A stretch of 33,093 bases of DNA from [Eubacterium] saphenum (GCA_004555855.1 SFJQ01000007.1:1-33093); one strand, 5' to 3'; positions 1 through 9,108 are shown, counted from the stretch's first letter. Numbers and translations: made by a program. The notes: generated by a model not told the origin, from the letters alone.

Positions 1-95
1 AAAAATACCTATATCTCAAATGTTTCAAACCGAACAATCGCCGACAGAGCGCGCGAAAATTGCAGAAAAAATTCGCGGGAAAAGCCGTAAAATGC

Positions 96-124
96 TTGAA
101 ATTTATGCGGTTTTGTGGTATACT
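96..124 (+). promoter_or_regulatory. Promoter of the gyrB operon
   Basis: TTGAAA at 96-101 and TATACT at 119-124 are separated by exactly 17 bp, a near-consensus housekeeping sigma promoter. A second perfect -10 hexamer, TATAAT at 128-133, lies just downstream without its own -35. The ribosome-binding site AAAGGAG at 153-159 follows. No gene is convincing in the 166 bases before gyrB: two forward frames stay open past position 90, but they overlap the promoter and cannot be judged from so short a piece. Confidence 0.75.
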
Positions 125-166
125 ATATATAATATGGTAAGTGTGTAATTTTAAAGGAGTATTTTT

Positions 167-2152
167 ATGGCTGAAAACGAAAACGTTGTTGACAAAACCT
201 ATGGCGGCGACGATATACAAGTCCTCAAAGGTCTTGACCCCGTTCGCAAGCGTCCCGGTATGTATATCGGTTCAACGGGCGAGGGCGGTCTTCATCACCT
301 TGTCTATGAAATTGTCGATAACGCGATTGACGAGGCGCTTGCGGGCTTCTGCAAGCATATCGATGTTTCTATTCTCCCCGATAACGTTATCCGTGTAATC
401 GATGACGGACGCGGCGTTCCTACGGGTATAAATCATGCCGAGGGCATTTCCGCGGCAACGCTCGTTTTTACCGTGCTTCACGCGGGCGGTAAGTTCAACA
501 ACGGCGTTTATAAGGTTTCGGGCGGTCTGCACGGCGTCGGCGCTTCCGTTGTAAACGCGCTTTCCGAGTGGCTTGAGGTTGAAATCCACGACGGCAAAAA
601 CGTTCATTTTCAGCGTTTTGACAGAGGTACTTACACCGAGCCTATCAAAATAATCGGAGAAACCGACCACACGGGAACGCAGGTTACGTTCAAGCCGGAC
701 GGCGAGATTTTCCACACGACCGTTTTCAGCTTTGAAACGCTTCAGGAGCGCCTGAGAGAACAGGCTTTCCTTAACGCGGGTCTGAAGATATCGCTCCACG
801 ATTTGCGCGATGAAAATAATCGCATTGACGAAACCTATCAGTACGAGGGCGGAATTTGCTCTTATATCGAGTGGCTGAACCAGAAGCGCGGCGCAAATGT
901 CCTTCACCCCGATATCATTTATCTTAAGGGAAATGTTGACGATATTATGGTAGAAATCGCGTTCCAGTACACGGACGATTTCAACAGCGAGGTTTTCCGC
1001 TCGTTTGCCAACAATATCCACACGGGCGAGGGCGGTATGCATGAGCTTGGCTTTAAGCGAGCTCTCAATAAGGTTGTAAACGACTACGCGAAAGTTTATA
1101 AGGAAAACAACGAGAAAAACAAGGTCAAGAAGAAAGCTGCCAAAAAGGGCGAGGAAGAAAAGCCGTTTACCGGATTCAGCGGCGAGGCTATCCGCGAGGC
1201 GATAAACGCGATTATTACCGTAAAGCTGCCCGAGTGTGAATTTGAAGGTCAGACAAAGGGAAAGCTCGGAAATCCCGAGGTTCAGCCCGCTGTCTACAAG
1301 GTTGCCACGGAACAGCTCACCTATTACTTTGAGGAACACCCCGAAACCGCGCAGATTATTATGAACAAGGCGATAAACTCGCAGGCTGCGCGTGACGCCG
1401 CTAAAAAGGCTATGGAAGCCAAGAGAAAGTCTGTTATGGACTCGAACGGATTGCCCGGAAAGCTCGCGGACTGCTCCGACAGCGACCCTTCGCATACCGA
1501 AATCTACATCGTTGAGGGAGATTCGGCGGGCGGTTCGGCAAAAGAAGGCAGGGACAGACGTTTTCAGGCTATCCTTTCACTTTGGGGTAAAATGCTGAAC
1601 GTTGAAAAGGCGCGCGCCGATAAGGTTTATGGCAACGACAAGCTCTCTCCCGTTGTAAAAGCGCTCGGAACGGGTATTGCCGAGGATTTTGATATAACAA
1701 AGCTGCGCTATGGCAGAGTTATTATTATGGCAGATGCCGATGTTGACGGTCTGCATATCAGAACGCTTATGCTGACGTTTTTCTTCAGATTTATGCGTCC
1801 GCTGCTCGAGGAAGGACACGTTTATATCGCGCAGCCGCCGCTTTTCAAGGTGTCGCGCGGAAAACAGGTTCGCTATGCGTTTTCCGACGAGGAACGCGAT
1901 GAATATATCGCACAGCTCGGCGCGGACGGCGGAAAAACCGAGGTTCAGCGCTATAAAGGTCTTGGTGAGATGGACCCCGCGCAGCTTTGGGAAACCACAA
2001 TGAACCCCGAAACCCGCACAATGCTTCGTGTTTCCGTTGAGGACGCGGCAAAGGCTGACGAAATTATGACTATTCTTATGGGCGATAAGGTTGAACCGCG
2101 CAGGCAGTTTATCGAAACAAACGCAAAGCTCGCGGAAAACCTTGATGTATAA
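167..2152 (+). CDS. gyrB: DNA gyrase subunit B
   Basis: This is the ATPase subunit of DNA gyrase, which with GyrA introduces negative supercoils. The 661-residue length fits Gram-positive GyrB. The GHKL ATPase domain shows the catalytic Glu at about E48 and the Mg-binding N52 in EIVDNAIDEALAG, then IDDGRGVPTG and GGLHGVGASVVNALS. The Toprim domain has EGDSAGGSA with the catalytic Glu at E450 and the metal motif DADVDG at 523-528, followed by the RYKGLGEM tail. A Lys/Glu-rich insert (near residues 315-335) interrupts the transducer domain. The ATG at 167 has AAAGGAG 7 bases upstream. The stop overlaps the next gene by 8 bases, so translation is probably coupled. The long antisense frame over this gene is a codon-bias shadow. 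Confidence 0.98.
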   Translation: MAENENVVDKTYGGDDIQVLKGLDPVRKRPGMYIGSTGEGGLHHLVYEIVDNAIDEALAGFCKHIDVSILPDNVIRVIDDGRGVPTGINHAEGISAATLVFTVLHAGGKFNNGVYKVSGGLHGVGASVVNALSEWLEVEIHDGKNVHFQRFDRGTYTEPIKIIGETDHTGTQVTFKPDGEIFHTTVFSFETLQERLREQAFLNAGLKISLHDLRDENNRIDETYQYEGGICSYIEWLNQKRGANVLHPDIIYLKGNVDDIMVEIAFQYTDDFNSEVFRSFANNIHTGEGGMHELGFKRALNKVVNDYAKVYKENNEKNKVKKKAAKKGEEEKPFTGFSGEAIREAINAIITVKLPECEFEGQTKGKLGNPEVQPAVYKVATEQLTYYFEEHPETAQIIMNKAINSQAARDAAKKAMEAKRKSVMDSNGLPGKLADCSDSDPSHTEIYIVEGDSAGGSAKEGRDRRFQAILSLWGKMLNVEKARADKVYGNDKLSPVVKALGTGIAEDFDITKLRYGRVIIMADADVDGLHIRTLMLTFFFRFMRPLLEEGHVYIAQPPLFKVSRGKQVRYAFSDEERDEYIAQLGADGGKTEVQRYKGLGEMDPAQLWETTMNPETRTMLRVSVEDAAKADEIMTILMGDKVEPRRQFIETNAKLAENLDV

Positions 2153-2888
2153 TGATGAGGTGATTGATATATCTAACGGATTGCTGCCCGATTTGAAAGC
2201 CGCTGAGCTTGAAAAAAAGGAAAAAACCAAAAAACAGCAGAAAATCATCGCCGAGTTTTCCTACGACAACTCTCTTGAAGAAACCGACGACGCTATGAAA
2301 ACATTTCAGAAGATTTTTTCTTCAAGAAGGGGAAAGCTCTCGATTGTCGCGTACTCGCTGCTTGCGGTTTCCGCGATTGTCGCGATTGTTTTCAATACAA
2401 CTCAGGGTTTCAATGTTACGCAGATTGTGCTGTATTTCGCGCTGGCGTTTTGCTCATTTGGGCTGTACTACTCGCTCACCGATAAAAAGCGTATGAGAAG
2501 AAAGGTTCTCGAAACGCTTAAAGGTATGAGCCCCGAGGATTATTACTGCCGGATTTTCGATAACAGAATTGAAATCGAAACTGTTATCAAAAAGCCCGAA
2601 GTACCCGAAAATGAGGAAAAAACGGCTGAAGAAGAAGTTTCGGAAGATGTCGGAAATGAGGAAAATACGGAAGAAACCGAAAATGCTGCCGAAAAAGAGG
2701 ACGAGCCTATAAAATCGGTTTTCAGGTTCGGCGAGGATATGCTGGATTTTATCGAGAGCGATATGTCTCTGCTTTTGATTTTGGCAAGACGGCAGATTTA
2801 CTGCTTCCCGAAGCGCTGTCTTTCCGATGAACAACAAAACGTAATCCGCGATTTTCTTACGGAAAAGCTCTCGGGCTTGAATTTTTGA
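2145..2888 (+). CDS. YcxB-like membrane protein between gyrB and gyrA
   Basis: A protein of 247 residues with no assigned function. Two adjacent hydrophobic helices (about residues 62-84 and 90-110) suggest a membrane hairpin. The C-terminal part (about residues 130-247: CRIFDNRIEIET, then SVFRFGEDMLDFIE, then IYCFPKRCLSDEQ) resembles the YcxB-like domain found in small Bacillota membrane proteins. A very acidic insert of about 35 residues (Glu/Asn/Thr-rich) splits that domain. I chose the ATG at 2145, which overlaps the gyrB stop by 8 bases; a GTG at 2160 is possible and an upstream in-frame ATG at 2091 lies deep inside gyrB. The gene ends 18 bases before gyrA, so the three genes form one transcript. 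The YcxB assignment is from pattern memory and moderately sure. Confidence 0.8.
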   Translation: MYNDEVIDISNGLLPDLKAAELEKKEKTKKQQKIIAEFSYDNSLEETDDAMKTFQKIFSSRRGKLSIVAYSLLAVSAIVAIVFNTTQGFNVTQIVLYFALAFCSFGLYYSLTDKKRMRRKVLETLKGMSPEDYYCRIFDNRIEIETVIKKPEVPENEEKTAEEEVSEDVGNEENTEETENAAEKEDEPIKSVFRFGEDMLDFIESDMSLLLILARRQIYCFPKRCLSDEQQNVIRDFLTEKLSGLNF

Positions 2889-2906
2889 CGGTAAACAGGA
2901 GGAATA

Positions 2907-5513
2907 ATGGACGTAGATTTCAGCTTGGAAAAGCTCCACAATATCGACCTTGAGGAAACGATGAAAAAATCCTTCATCGAGTACTCAATGGCGGTTATTA
3001 CTTCAAGAGCGCTCCCCGACGTGCGCGACGGCTTCAAGCCCGTTCACCGCAGAATTATTTACACGATGAACGACGCGGGAAATACCTCGGACAAGCCGTT
3101 TCGAAAGTGTGCTTATACCGTCGGAGAAGTTCTCGGTAAATATCACCCCCACGGCGACGCTTCCGTTTATGACGCGCTTGTTCGTCTTGCACAGACATTT
3201 TCGATGCGCTATCCGCTGATTGACGGTCACGGAAACTTCGGTTCAATCGATGGCGACCCGCCTGCTGCTTACCGTTATACAGAGGCGCGTTTGTCAAAAA
3301 TCGCAAACGAAATGGTGTCCGATATCAACAAAAAAGTTGTTGATTTTCAGACAAACTATGACGACAAGCTGCTTGAACCCGTCGTTTTGCCGTCAAGATT
3401 TCCGAATTTGCTCGTAAACGGCTCGAACGGTATCGCTGTCGGTATGGCGACAAATATTCCTCCGCATAACCTGAACGAGGTTATTGACGCGATTATGATG
3501 CTTATCGACAATCCCGAGGCGACTATCGAGGATTTGATGACTTGCATCAAGGGACCGGATTTCCCGACCGGCGGCATAATTATGGGTTACAGCGGCATTC
3601 GCTCGGCTTATTATACGGGACGCGGAAAAATCGTTCTCCGCGGCAGAGCAAATATTGTTGAAGAAAATAACCATACGAGAATTATCATAAACGAAATTCC
3701 CTATATGGTAAACAAGGCAAGAATGCTTGCAAATATCGGCGACCTTATGCGCGATAAGCGTATCGAGGGAATTTCCGTTGTTCGCGATGAGTCAGACCGC
3801 GATGGTATGAGAATTGTCATCGAGCTGAAACGTGACGCAAACGCAAACGTTGTCCTCAACAAGCTCTACACCTACACGCAGCTTCAGGATACAGTCGGCG
3901 TTATTATGATTGCGCTCGTAAACGGCGAGCCGAAAACACTCACGCTTCGTGAAATGCTCACGCACTATCTTAATCATCAGGTTGACGTTGTTACAAGAAG
4001 AACGAAGTTTGACCTCGACAAGGCAAAAGAGCGCGAGCATATTCTCGAGGGATTTTTGATTGCGATTGACTTTATTGACGAGGTTATCGCAATTCTGAGA
4101 AGCTCCAAAACTATCCCCGAGGGCAAAGAACGCCTGATTGAACGCTTTAAGAACATAGATGTTTCGCAGACGGGATTTTTCTCGGCGCACACCTATTCGC
4201 TTTCCGAGGAACAGGCTGAGGCTATCGTTCAGATGAGACTCGGCGCGCTCACGGGTATGGAAAGAAGCAAGATTGAGGACGAGCTGCTCGAAAAACGCGA
4301 GCTTATCAGGAAAATGGAAGAACTGCTTTCGGATAACACGAAGATGCTTCACCTTATCGGCGACGAGCTTTCGGTTATAAAGAAGAAATTCGGCGACGAG
4401 AGAAGAACTTCAATCGAGCCTGTAAGCGGCGAGGTTGATATCGAGGACTTGATTCCCGAGGAAGACTGCGTTGTTACTTTCACGAATATGGGTTATATCA
4501 AGCGCCAGCCCGCCGAGGTGTACAATATCCAGAAGCGCGGCGGTCGCGGTGTTTCGGGTATGAAACAGCGTGACGAGGATTTCGTGGACAGTATGTTCAT
4601 CTCATCAAGCCACGAAAATATCCTCTTTATCACAAATAAGGGCAATATGTTCCGTCTGAAATGCTATCAGGTTCCCGAGGGAAGCAAGCAGTCGCGCGGT
4701 ATGAATATCGTAAATCTCCTGCAGCTCGGCGAGGACGAAAAGGTTGCCGCGATGATGACCACGATGGATTTCGCGGAGAACAAGTTCTTCATCTGCCTTA
4801 CGAAAAACGGCTTGGTTAAGCGCACGAGGCTGTCTGAGTTCAAGAACGTGAGAAAAGGCGGCTTGAGAGCAATTTCGCTCAATGACGGGGACGAGATTGC
4901 GGGCGGATTTTTGACAGAGGGCGACTGCACAGTTATGGCTGCTACCAGAAACGGCTTTGCTATCCGCTTTGACGAGAACGATATCCGCGTTATGGGAAGA
5001 ACCGCGCGCGGCGTTCGTGCGATAAAACTGCGTGAGGACGACTTTATTGTCGGCGCAACCAAGATTTTCGACGAGAACGCGACTATTCTCACCGTAACCG
5101 ACAAGGGTATGGGAAGAAGATGCGCGGTTTCGAGTTATCGTCTGCAAAGACGCGGCGGAATGGGCTTGAAGAATTATCCCGTAAGTGATGAAAAGGGCGT
5201 TGTTATCGGTATCCGCACGCTCGGTCCCGATGATGATGTAATTCTGATAAGCGCGGAAGGCGTTTTGATTAGAATACGCGCGAACGATTTGCGCGTTATG
5301 GGAAGAACGGCTTCGGGCGTTCGCGTAATGCGTCTTGGCGCGACAGACCGCGTTGCCACATTCAGCAGAACTCCTCACGATGATACGGAGGAAACCGAGG
5401 AGGTCGAGAAGGCTTCGGACGAGGAGGTTGCGGCTTCGCTTGCCGAGGACGCGGCTGAGGTTATCGAGCCTGACGAGCCTGTTGATGATGAAGAACCTGA
5501 AAATGAAGAATAA
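2907..5513 (+). CDS. gyrA: DNA gyrase subunit A
   Basis: This is the DNA-cleaving and DNA-wrapping subunit of gyrase, 868 residues. The winged-helix region carries the active-site Tyr at Y124 in RYTEARL. The quinolone region reads HPHGDASVYD at 80-89, so the position equal to E. coli Ser83 is Ala85 while the Asp87 equivalent is kept (D89). The C-terminal beta-pinwheel contains the GyrA box as QKRGGRG at 542-548, which marks it as gyrase rather than ParC, followed by repeats such as RVMGRTARGVRAIKL. The last 40 residues are an Asp/Glu-rich tail, a feature known to modulate wrapping in some GyrA proteins. The start has AGGAGG just upstream, and a terminator at 5524 closes the operon. Confidence 0.98.
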   Translation: MDVDFSLEKLHNIDLEETMKKSFIEYSMAVITSRALPDVRDGFKPVHRRIIYTMNDAGNTSDKPFRKCAYTVGEVLGKYHPHGDASVYDALVRLAQTFSMRYPLIDGHGNFGSIDGDPPAAYRYTEARLSKIANEMVSDINKKVVDFQTNYDDKLLEPVVLPSRFPNLLVNGSNGIAVGMATNIPPHNLNEVIDAIMMLIDNPEATIEDLMTCIKGPDFPTGGIIMGYSGIRSAYYTGRGKIVLRGRANIVEENNHTRIIINEIPYMVNKARMLANIGDLMRDKRIEGISVVRDESDRDGMRIVIELKRDANANVVLNKLYTYTQLQDTVGVIMIALVNGEPKTLTLREMLTHYLNHQVDVVTRRTKFDLDKAKEREHILEGFLIAIDFIDEVIAILRSSKTIPEGKERLIERFKNIDVSQTGFFSAHTYSLSEEQAEAIVQMRLGALTGMERSKIEDELLEKRELIRKMEELLSDNTKMLHLIGDELSVIKKKFGDERRTSIEPVSGEVDIEDLIPEEDCVVTFTNMGYIKRQPAEVYNIQKRGGRGVSGMKQRDEDFVDSMFISSSHENILFITNKGNMFRLKCYQVPEGSKQSRGMNIVNLLQLGEDEKVAAMMTTMDFAENKFFICLTKNGLVKRTRLSEFKNVRKGGLRAISLNDGDEIAGGFLTEGDCTVMAATRNGFAIRFDENDIRVMGRTARGVRAIKLREDDFIVGATKIFDENATILTVTDKGMGRRCAVSSYRLQRRGGMGLKNYPVSDEKGVVIGIRTLGPDDDVILISAEGVLIRIRANDLRVMGRTASGVRVMRLGATDRVATFSRTPHDDTEETEEVEKASDEEVAASLAEDAAEVIEPDEPVDDEEPENEE

Positions 5514-5523
5514 TTGAACAGAA

Positions 5524-5557
5524 TTTCCCGAACTTTATTGTTCGGGAAAAGTTTTGT
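5524..5557 (+). terminator. Intrinsic terminator after gyrA
   Basis: A perfect 10-bp stem, TTTCCCGAAC at 5524-5533 and GTTCGGGAAA at 5540-5549, encloses a 6-base loop and is followed by AGTTTTG. It lies 10 bases after the gyrA stop. The T-run is short, so partial read-through into mnmG is possible; no strong separate mnmG promoter is visible. Confidence 0.75.
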
Positions 5558-5564
5558 GAAATAA

Positions 5565-5580
5565 TGTTCCACGTGGAACA
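5565..5580. promoter_or_regulatory. parS: parS, ParB-binding centromere site
   Basis: TGTTCCACGTGGAACA is a perfect 16-bp palindrome matching the known bacterial parS consensus (TGTTNCACGTGNAACA). It lies between the gyrA terminator and the mnmG ribosome-binding site, 4.4 kb from parB, where origin-proximal parS sites are expected. ParB loads here as a CTP-dependent clamp and spreads; ParA then acts on the complex. A weak promoter guess (TTGTTC at 5538, 16 bp, AATAAT at 5560-5565) would put parS over the mnmG start of transcription. Confidence 0.9.
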
Positions 5581-5592
5581 AACGGAGAGAAA

Positions 5593-7473
5593 ATGAACTA
5601 TACTTTGGAAGAATACGATGTCTGCGTTATTGGAGCGGGGCACGCGGGCTGCGAGGCAGCTCTCGCGGCGGCTCGGCTGGGGCTGAAAACTGCGATTTTT
5701 ACGCTTTCGCTCGACTGTATCGCGAATATGCCGTGCAATCCGTGCATAGGCGGCTCGGCAAAGGGGCAGATTGTCTGCGAAATTGACGCGCTCGGCGGGG
5801 AAATGGGCAGGGCGGCAGACGCTACCTTTATTCAATCGCGAATTTTGAACAAGGGGAAAGGCCCTGCGGTTCACAGCCTGCGCGTGCAGTCGGACCGCGT
5901 GAAATACCATACTTATATGAAGCAGACGCTTGAAAATCAGGAAAATCTGTTTATCAAGCAGGGCGAGGTGACTTCGGTTGACGTTGAGGACGGGAAAATC
6001 ACGGCTGTTCGGACAAAACTCGGCGCGATTTATCCGTGCAAGGCGGCGATTATTACCACGGGTACTTACCTCAACGGGAAAATCCATATCGGCGAGCTGA
6101 ATTACGCGGCGGGACCGGACAACGTTCTCCCGTCAACCGAGCTTACCGAGTGCTTGAAAAAGCTCGGGTTATCAATGAGGCGGTTTAAAACGGGTACTCC
6201 CGCGCGTGTTCATCGGCGCTCGGTTGACTTTTCGGTTATGGAAAAGCAGAGCGGCGACGACGAAATTATGCCGTTTTCTTTCGACAACACAGCCGAGATG
6301 AAGAACCAAGCGGACTGCTGGGTGACTTACACGAATGCCGAAACTCATCGGATAATTCTTGAAAATCTCGACCGTTCTCCGCTGTATTCGGGGCGGATTG
6401 AGGGTGTTGGACCGCGATATTGCCCGAGTATCGAGGACAAAATCGTGCGGTTTCGCGACAAGGAGCGGCATCAGCTTTTCGTTGAGCCGATGGGGTTGGA
6501 CACGGACGAATGCTATCTTCAGGGAATGTCAAGCTCGCTGCCCGAGGACGTGCAAATCAAGTTCCTTCGCACAATAAAAGGCTTGGAAAACGTTGAGATA
6601 ATGCGCCCCGCGTATGCAATCGAGTACGACTGCTGCGACCCGCTGGAGCTTTTGCCGACGCTTGAATTTAAGAAAATCAGCGGGCTTTACGGCGCGGGTC
6701 AGTTCAACTGCACGTCGGGCTATGAGGAAGCGGCAGCGCAGGGAATTGTCGCGGGAATTAACGCGGCGCGTAAAATAGTGGGAAAATCGCCCGTTATTCT
6801 CGAGCGCTCGTCCGGCTATATCGGCACGCTTATCGATGATTTAGTGACTAAGGGCTGCTCCGAGCCGTACAGAATGATGACTTCAAGAAGCGAGTATCGC
6901 TTGATTTTGCGGCAGGATAACGCTCCCGAAAGACTATTGCCGCTCGGTCACGAAATCGGGCTGGTTTCCGAGGAGCGCTGGGAGCGATTTTTGGAGGACG
7001 ACAGGCTGTTCCGAAGCGAGCTTGAGAGGATAAAAAAAGTTACTGTTCACCCGACCGATGAGCTGAATGAAATGCTGGTTGAAAAGGGAACTTCGCCGAT
7101 TACCGCGGGAGTGCGGCTTTTTGAGCTGCTGAAACGCCCGCAGCTTGCTTATACCGATTTCGAACGGTTTGACAGCGAGCGTCCGAAGCTGAAGATTTCG
7201 CTTATCAATCGGCTTGAAACCGAGTTGAAGTACGCCGGCTATATTAAAATTCAAGCGGAACAGATTGAAAAGGCGCGAAAACTTGAACAAAAAGCGCTGC
7301 CGAGCGATGTTGATTACCGTGAAATCAAGGGCTTGCGGCTGGAAGCGCAGGAAAAGCTGAACAAGCACAAGCCGCTGAATGTCGGGCAGGCTGGACGAAT
7401 TTCGGGAGTAAATCCCGCGGACGTGTCGGTGCTGCTGATTTGGCTTGCGGGGAAAGGCGGAAAAAATGACTAA
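5593..7473 (+). CDS. mnmG: tRNA uridine-5-carboxymethylaminomethyl modification enzyme MnmG (GidA)
   Basis: This FAD-dependent enzyme, with MnmE, modifies U34 in the wobble position of several tRNAs. The 626 residues are full length. The N-terminal dinucleotide fold is VIGAGHAGCEAAL (G14, G16, G19), followed by the family signature NMPCNPCIGGSAKGQIVCEIDALGGEMG. The motif GPRYCPSIEDK holds the conserved catalytic-region Cys. The C-terminal MnmE-binding domain ends in GISGVNPADVSVLLIWL. GGAGAG lies 6 bases before the ATG. The stop overlaps rsmG by 8 bases. The gidA-gidB-noc-parA-parB order is the classic Bacillota arrangement, but here gyrBA, not mnmE, lies upstream. Confidence 0.97.
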   Translation: MNYTLEEYDVCVIGAGHAGCEAALAAARLGLKTAIFTLSLDCIANMPCNPCIGGSAKGQIVCEIDALGGEMGRAADATFIQSRILNKGKGPAVHSLRVQSDRVKYHTYMKQTLENQENLFIKQGEVTSVDVEDGKITAVRTKLGAIYPCKAAIITTGTYLNGKIHIGELNYAAGPDNVLPSTELTECLKKLGLSMRRFKTGTPARVHRRSVDFSVMEKQSGDDEIMPFSFDNTAEMKNQADCWVTYTNAETHRIILENLDRSPLYSGRIEGVGPRYCPSIEDKIVRFRDKERHQLFVEPMGLDTDECYLQGMSSSLPEDVQIKFLRTIKGLENVEIMRPAYAIEYDCCDPLELLPTLEFKKISGLYGAGQFNCTSGYEEAAAQGIVAGINAARKIVGKSPVILERSSGYIGTLIDDLVTKGCSEPYRMMTSRSEYRLILRQDNAPERLLPLGHEIGLVSEERWERFLEDDRLFRSELERIKKVTVHPTDELNEMLVEKGTSPITAGVRLFELLKRPQLAYTDFERFDSERPKLKISLINRLETELKYAGYIKIQAEQIEKARKLEQKALPSDVDYREIKGLRLEAQEKLNKHKPLNVGQAGRISGVNPADVSVLLIWLAGKGGKND

Positions 7474-8164
7474 CGCGGAATATATCGCCGAAGCGTTTTG
7501 CAAAGCGGGTTTAGAGATTTCTCTTGAAAAGGCTGAGAAGCTTGCGGCGCTCTCGGATTTTATGCTTGAATATAATAAAAGCGTGAATTTAACGCGGATT
7601 ACCGACTTCCCCGAGATTGTCGAGAAGCACTTTATTGACAGCGTTTTGCCGTTTTCAATGCTTGAAATTCCCGAAAATTCCAGCTTTATCGATGTTGGGA
7701 CAGGCGCGGGTTTTCCGTCGCTGCCGCTGCTTATTTGGCGCGATGATTTGATGGGAACGCTCTGCGACAGCCTACAGAAACGCTGCGTATATCTTGAAAA
7801 GGTATGCGAAAAAATCGGGATTAAGGCGGAAATCGTCCACGCGCGCGCCGAGGAGCTTGGTCGTGAGCGCCGCGAAAAGTACGATTTTTCGACTGCCAGA
7901 GCTGTTTCGGCAATGCCTGTTTTAACGGAATATTGCCTGCCGTTTGTTAAGAAAGGCGGGCGGTTTATCGCGCTGAAAACGCTGAACGAGGACGTTGATT
8001 TTGCGAAAAACGCGATAAAAACGCTTGGCGGCGAGCTTGAAAAAACGGTGGATTACAAGCTGCCGAGCGGTGATGACAGGCGGCTTGTGGTTGTCAAAAA
8101 GATTTCGCAAACTCCGACAAAATACCCGCGCAGTTTTGCGAATATTTCGAAAAAGCCGCTGTAA
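7466..8164 (+). CDS. rsmG: 16S rRNA (guanine-N7)-methyltransferase RsmG (GidB)
   Basis: This SAM-dependent enzyme methylates N7 of G527 in 16S rRNA (E. coli numbering); loss is known to give low-level streptomycin resistance. The 232-residue protein has VNLTRITDFPEIVEKHFIDS before the SAM-binding motif FIDVGTGAGFPSLPL, then FSTARAVSAMPVLTEYCLPFVKKGG, and ends in the family tail KYPRSFANISKKPL. The ATG at 7466 overlaps the mnmG stop by 8 bases and is preceded by AAAGGCGG; an in-frame ATG at 7445 would lie deeper in mnmG and is less likely. It is co-transcribed and probably translationally coupled with mnmG. Confidence 0.96.
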   Translation: MTNAEYIAEAFCKAGLEISLEKAEKLAALSDFMLEYNKSVNLTRITDFPEIVEKHFIDSVLPFSMLEIPENSSFIDVGTGAGFPSLPLLIWRDDLMGTLCDSLQKRCVYLEKVCEKIGIKAEIVHARAEELGRERREKYDFSTARAVSAMPVLTEYCLPFVKKGGRFIALKTLNEDVDFAKNAIKTLGGELEKTVDYKLPSGDDRRLVVVKKISQTPTKYPRSFANISKKPL

Positions 8165-8211
8165 ATCAGCGATTTTGACGGAAAAACAGCGAAAAATGCG
8201 ATATTTTCTAC

Positions 8212-8240
8212 TGGAAATAATTTCCTCCCGATGTTACAAT
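8212..8240 (+). promoter_or_regulatory. Promoter of noc
   Basis: TGGAAA at 8212-8217 (4 of 6 consensus bases) and TACAAT at 8235-8240 are separated by 17 bp. It lies 48 bases after rsmG and 28 bases before the noc start, so noc can be expressed apart from mnmG-rsmG. A GGGGAGG ribosome-binding site at 8254-8260 follows. Confidence 0.55.
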
Positions 8241-8267
8241 GAAGAAAAAACATGGGGAGGATTTTTT

Positions 8268-9083
8268 ATGAACGGATTGTTTAAAGCTAAGGAAAAGGTC
8301 GCGGGGCAGGTTGTAAAGGTGGATATTTCGCTGGTTGTGCCTAATCGGTCGCAGCCGAGAATTGAGTTTTCGGACGAGGAGCTAAGGTCACTCGCTCTGA
8401 GTATCCGCGAGAACGGGATTTTGCAGCCGGTTTGCGTGAGAAAAGTCGGCGCAGTTTACGAAATCATCAGCGGCGAGCGAAGAACGCGCGCGGCTAAACT
8501 TGCGGGGTTAAGCGAAATTCCGTGCATTGTGATGAATGTTGACGAGGAGCAGTCAGCGGTGCTTGCGCTTATCGAGAACATTCAGCGGAAGGATTTGAGC
8601 TATTTTGAGGAGGCGCTTGCCATTGAAAAGCTCATCGATTTTTACGGAATGACGCAAGAAGCCGCCGCAGAAAGGCTCGGGAAAGCGCAGTCTACGATTG
8701 CGAATAAGCTGCGGCTTTTGCGGTTTACCGACGCAGAGAAGCGGCTTTTGGTAACGGGAAATCTGTCCGAAAGGCAGGCGAGAGCGCTTGTCAGGATTGA
8801 CGACGCGCGGCTTCGGAGAAACGCGATTGAAACTGTGGTTTCGCGGCGGCTTAACATCGAGCAGACGGAGGAACTTGTAAATAAAATGCTTGACGGTGTT
8901 CCTCAAAAGGAAAAACGGCGGGGGAAGACGGGAATTCGGTTTGCCGCGCCGCCGAAGCTTTATATGAACTCGCTGAACGCGCTTATCAAGCGTATCCGTG
9001 AGGACAAAATTCCTTGCGAGCTGTTCACGGGGAAGTCGGAGAATTTCTACGAATACACCATAAGATTTCCGATAAATTCCTGA
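8268..9083 (+). CDS. noc: Nucleoid occlusion protein Noc (ParB paralogue)
   Basis: Noc is a ParB-family CTPase that binds DNA and the membrane to keep division off the nucleoid. The 271-residue protein has the ParB N-terminal fold with SGERRTRAAKLAGLSEIP (CTP-binding motif), IENIQRKDLSYFEEA, and the helix-turn-helix LGKAQSTIANKLRLL. QSTIANK matches Noc rather than ParB, whose usual form is close to SRPHIANHLR. The C-terminal dimer domain ends in YEYTIRFP. The N-terminus MNGLFKAKEKVAG is short but could be the membrane-targeting helix. The ATG at 8268 is set by GGGGAGG; the same frame is open upstream without a start signal. Noc versus a second ParB rests on the helix motif and gene order. Confidence 0.92.
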   Translation: MNGLFKAKEKVAGQVVKVDISLVVPNRSQPRIEFSDEELRSLALSIRENGILQPVCVRKVGAVYEIISGERRTRAAKLAGLSEIPCIVMNVDEEQSAVLALIENIQRKDLSYFEEALAIEKLIDFYGMTQEAAAERLGKAQSTIANKLRLLRFTDAEKRLLVTGNLSERQARALVRIDDARLRRNAIETVVSRRLNIEQTEELVNKMLDGVPQKEKRRGKTGIRFAAPPKLYMNSLNALIKRIREDKIPCELFTGKSENFYEYTIRFPINS

Positions 9084-9108
9084 ATTTTGCCGTAATGTAT
9101 AGAATGAT

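Noticed and set aside
1..148. C-terminal end of an upstream gene such as recF
   Set aside because: Several forward frames are open over this short span, none has recognisable sequence, and the one reaching 148 passes through the gyrB promoter.
272..1495. 407-codon minus-strand frame opposite gyrB
   Set aside because: It lies wholly inside gyrB, has no ribosome-binding site or recognisable domain, and reflects the codon bias of the real gene. The same applies to other antisense frames over gyrA, serS, ychF, dprA and the phosphodiesterases.
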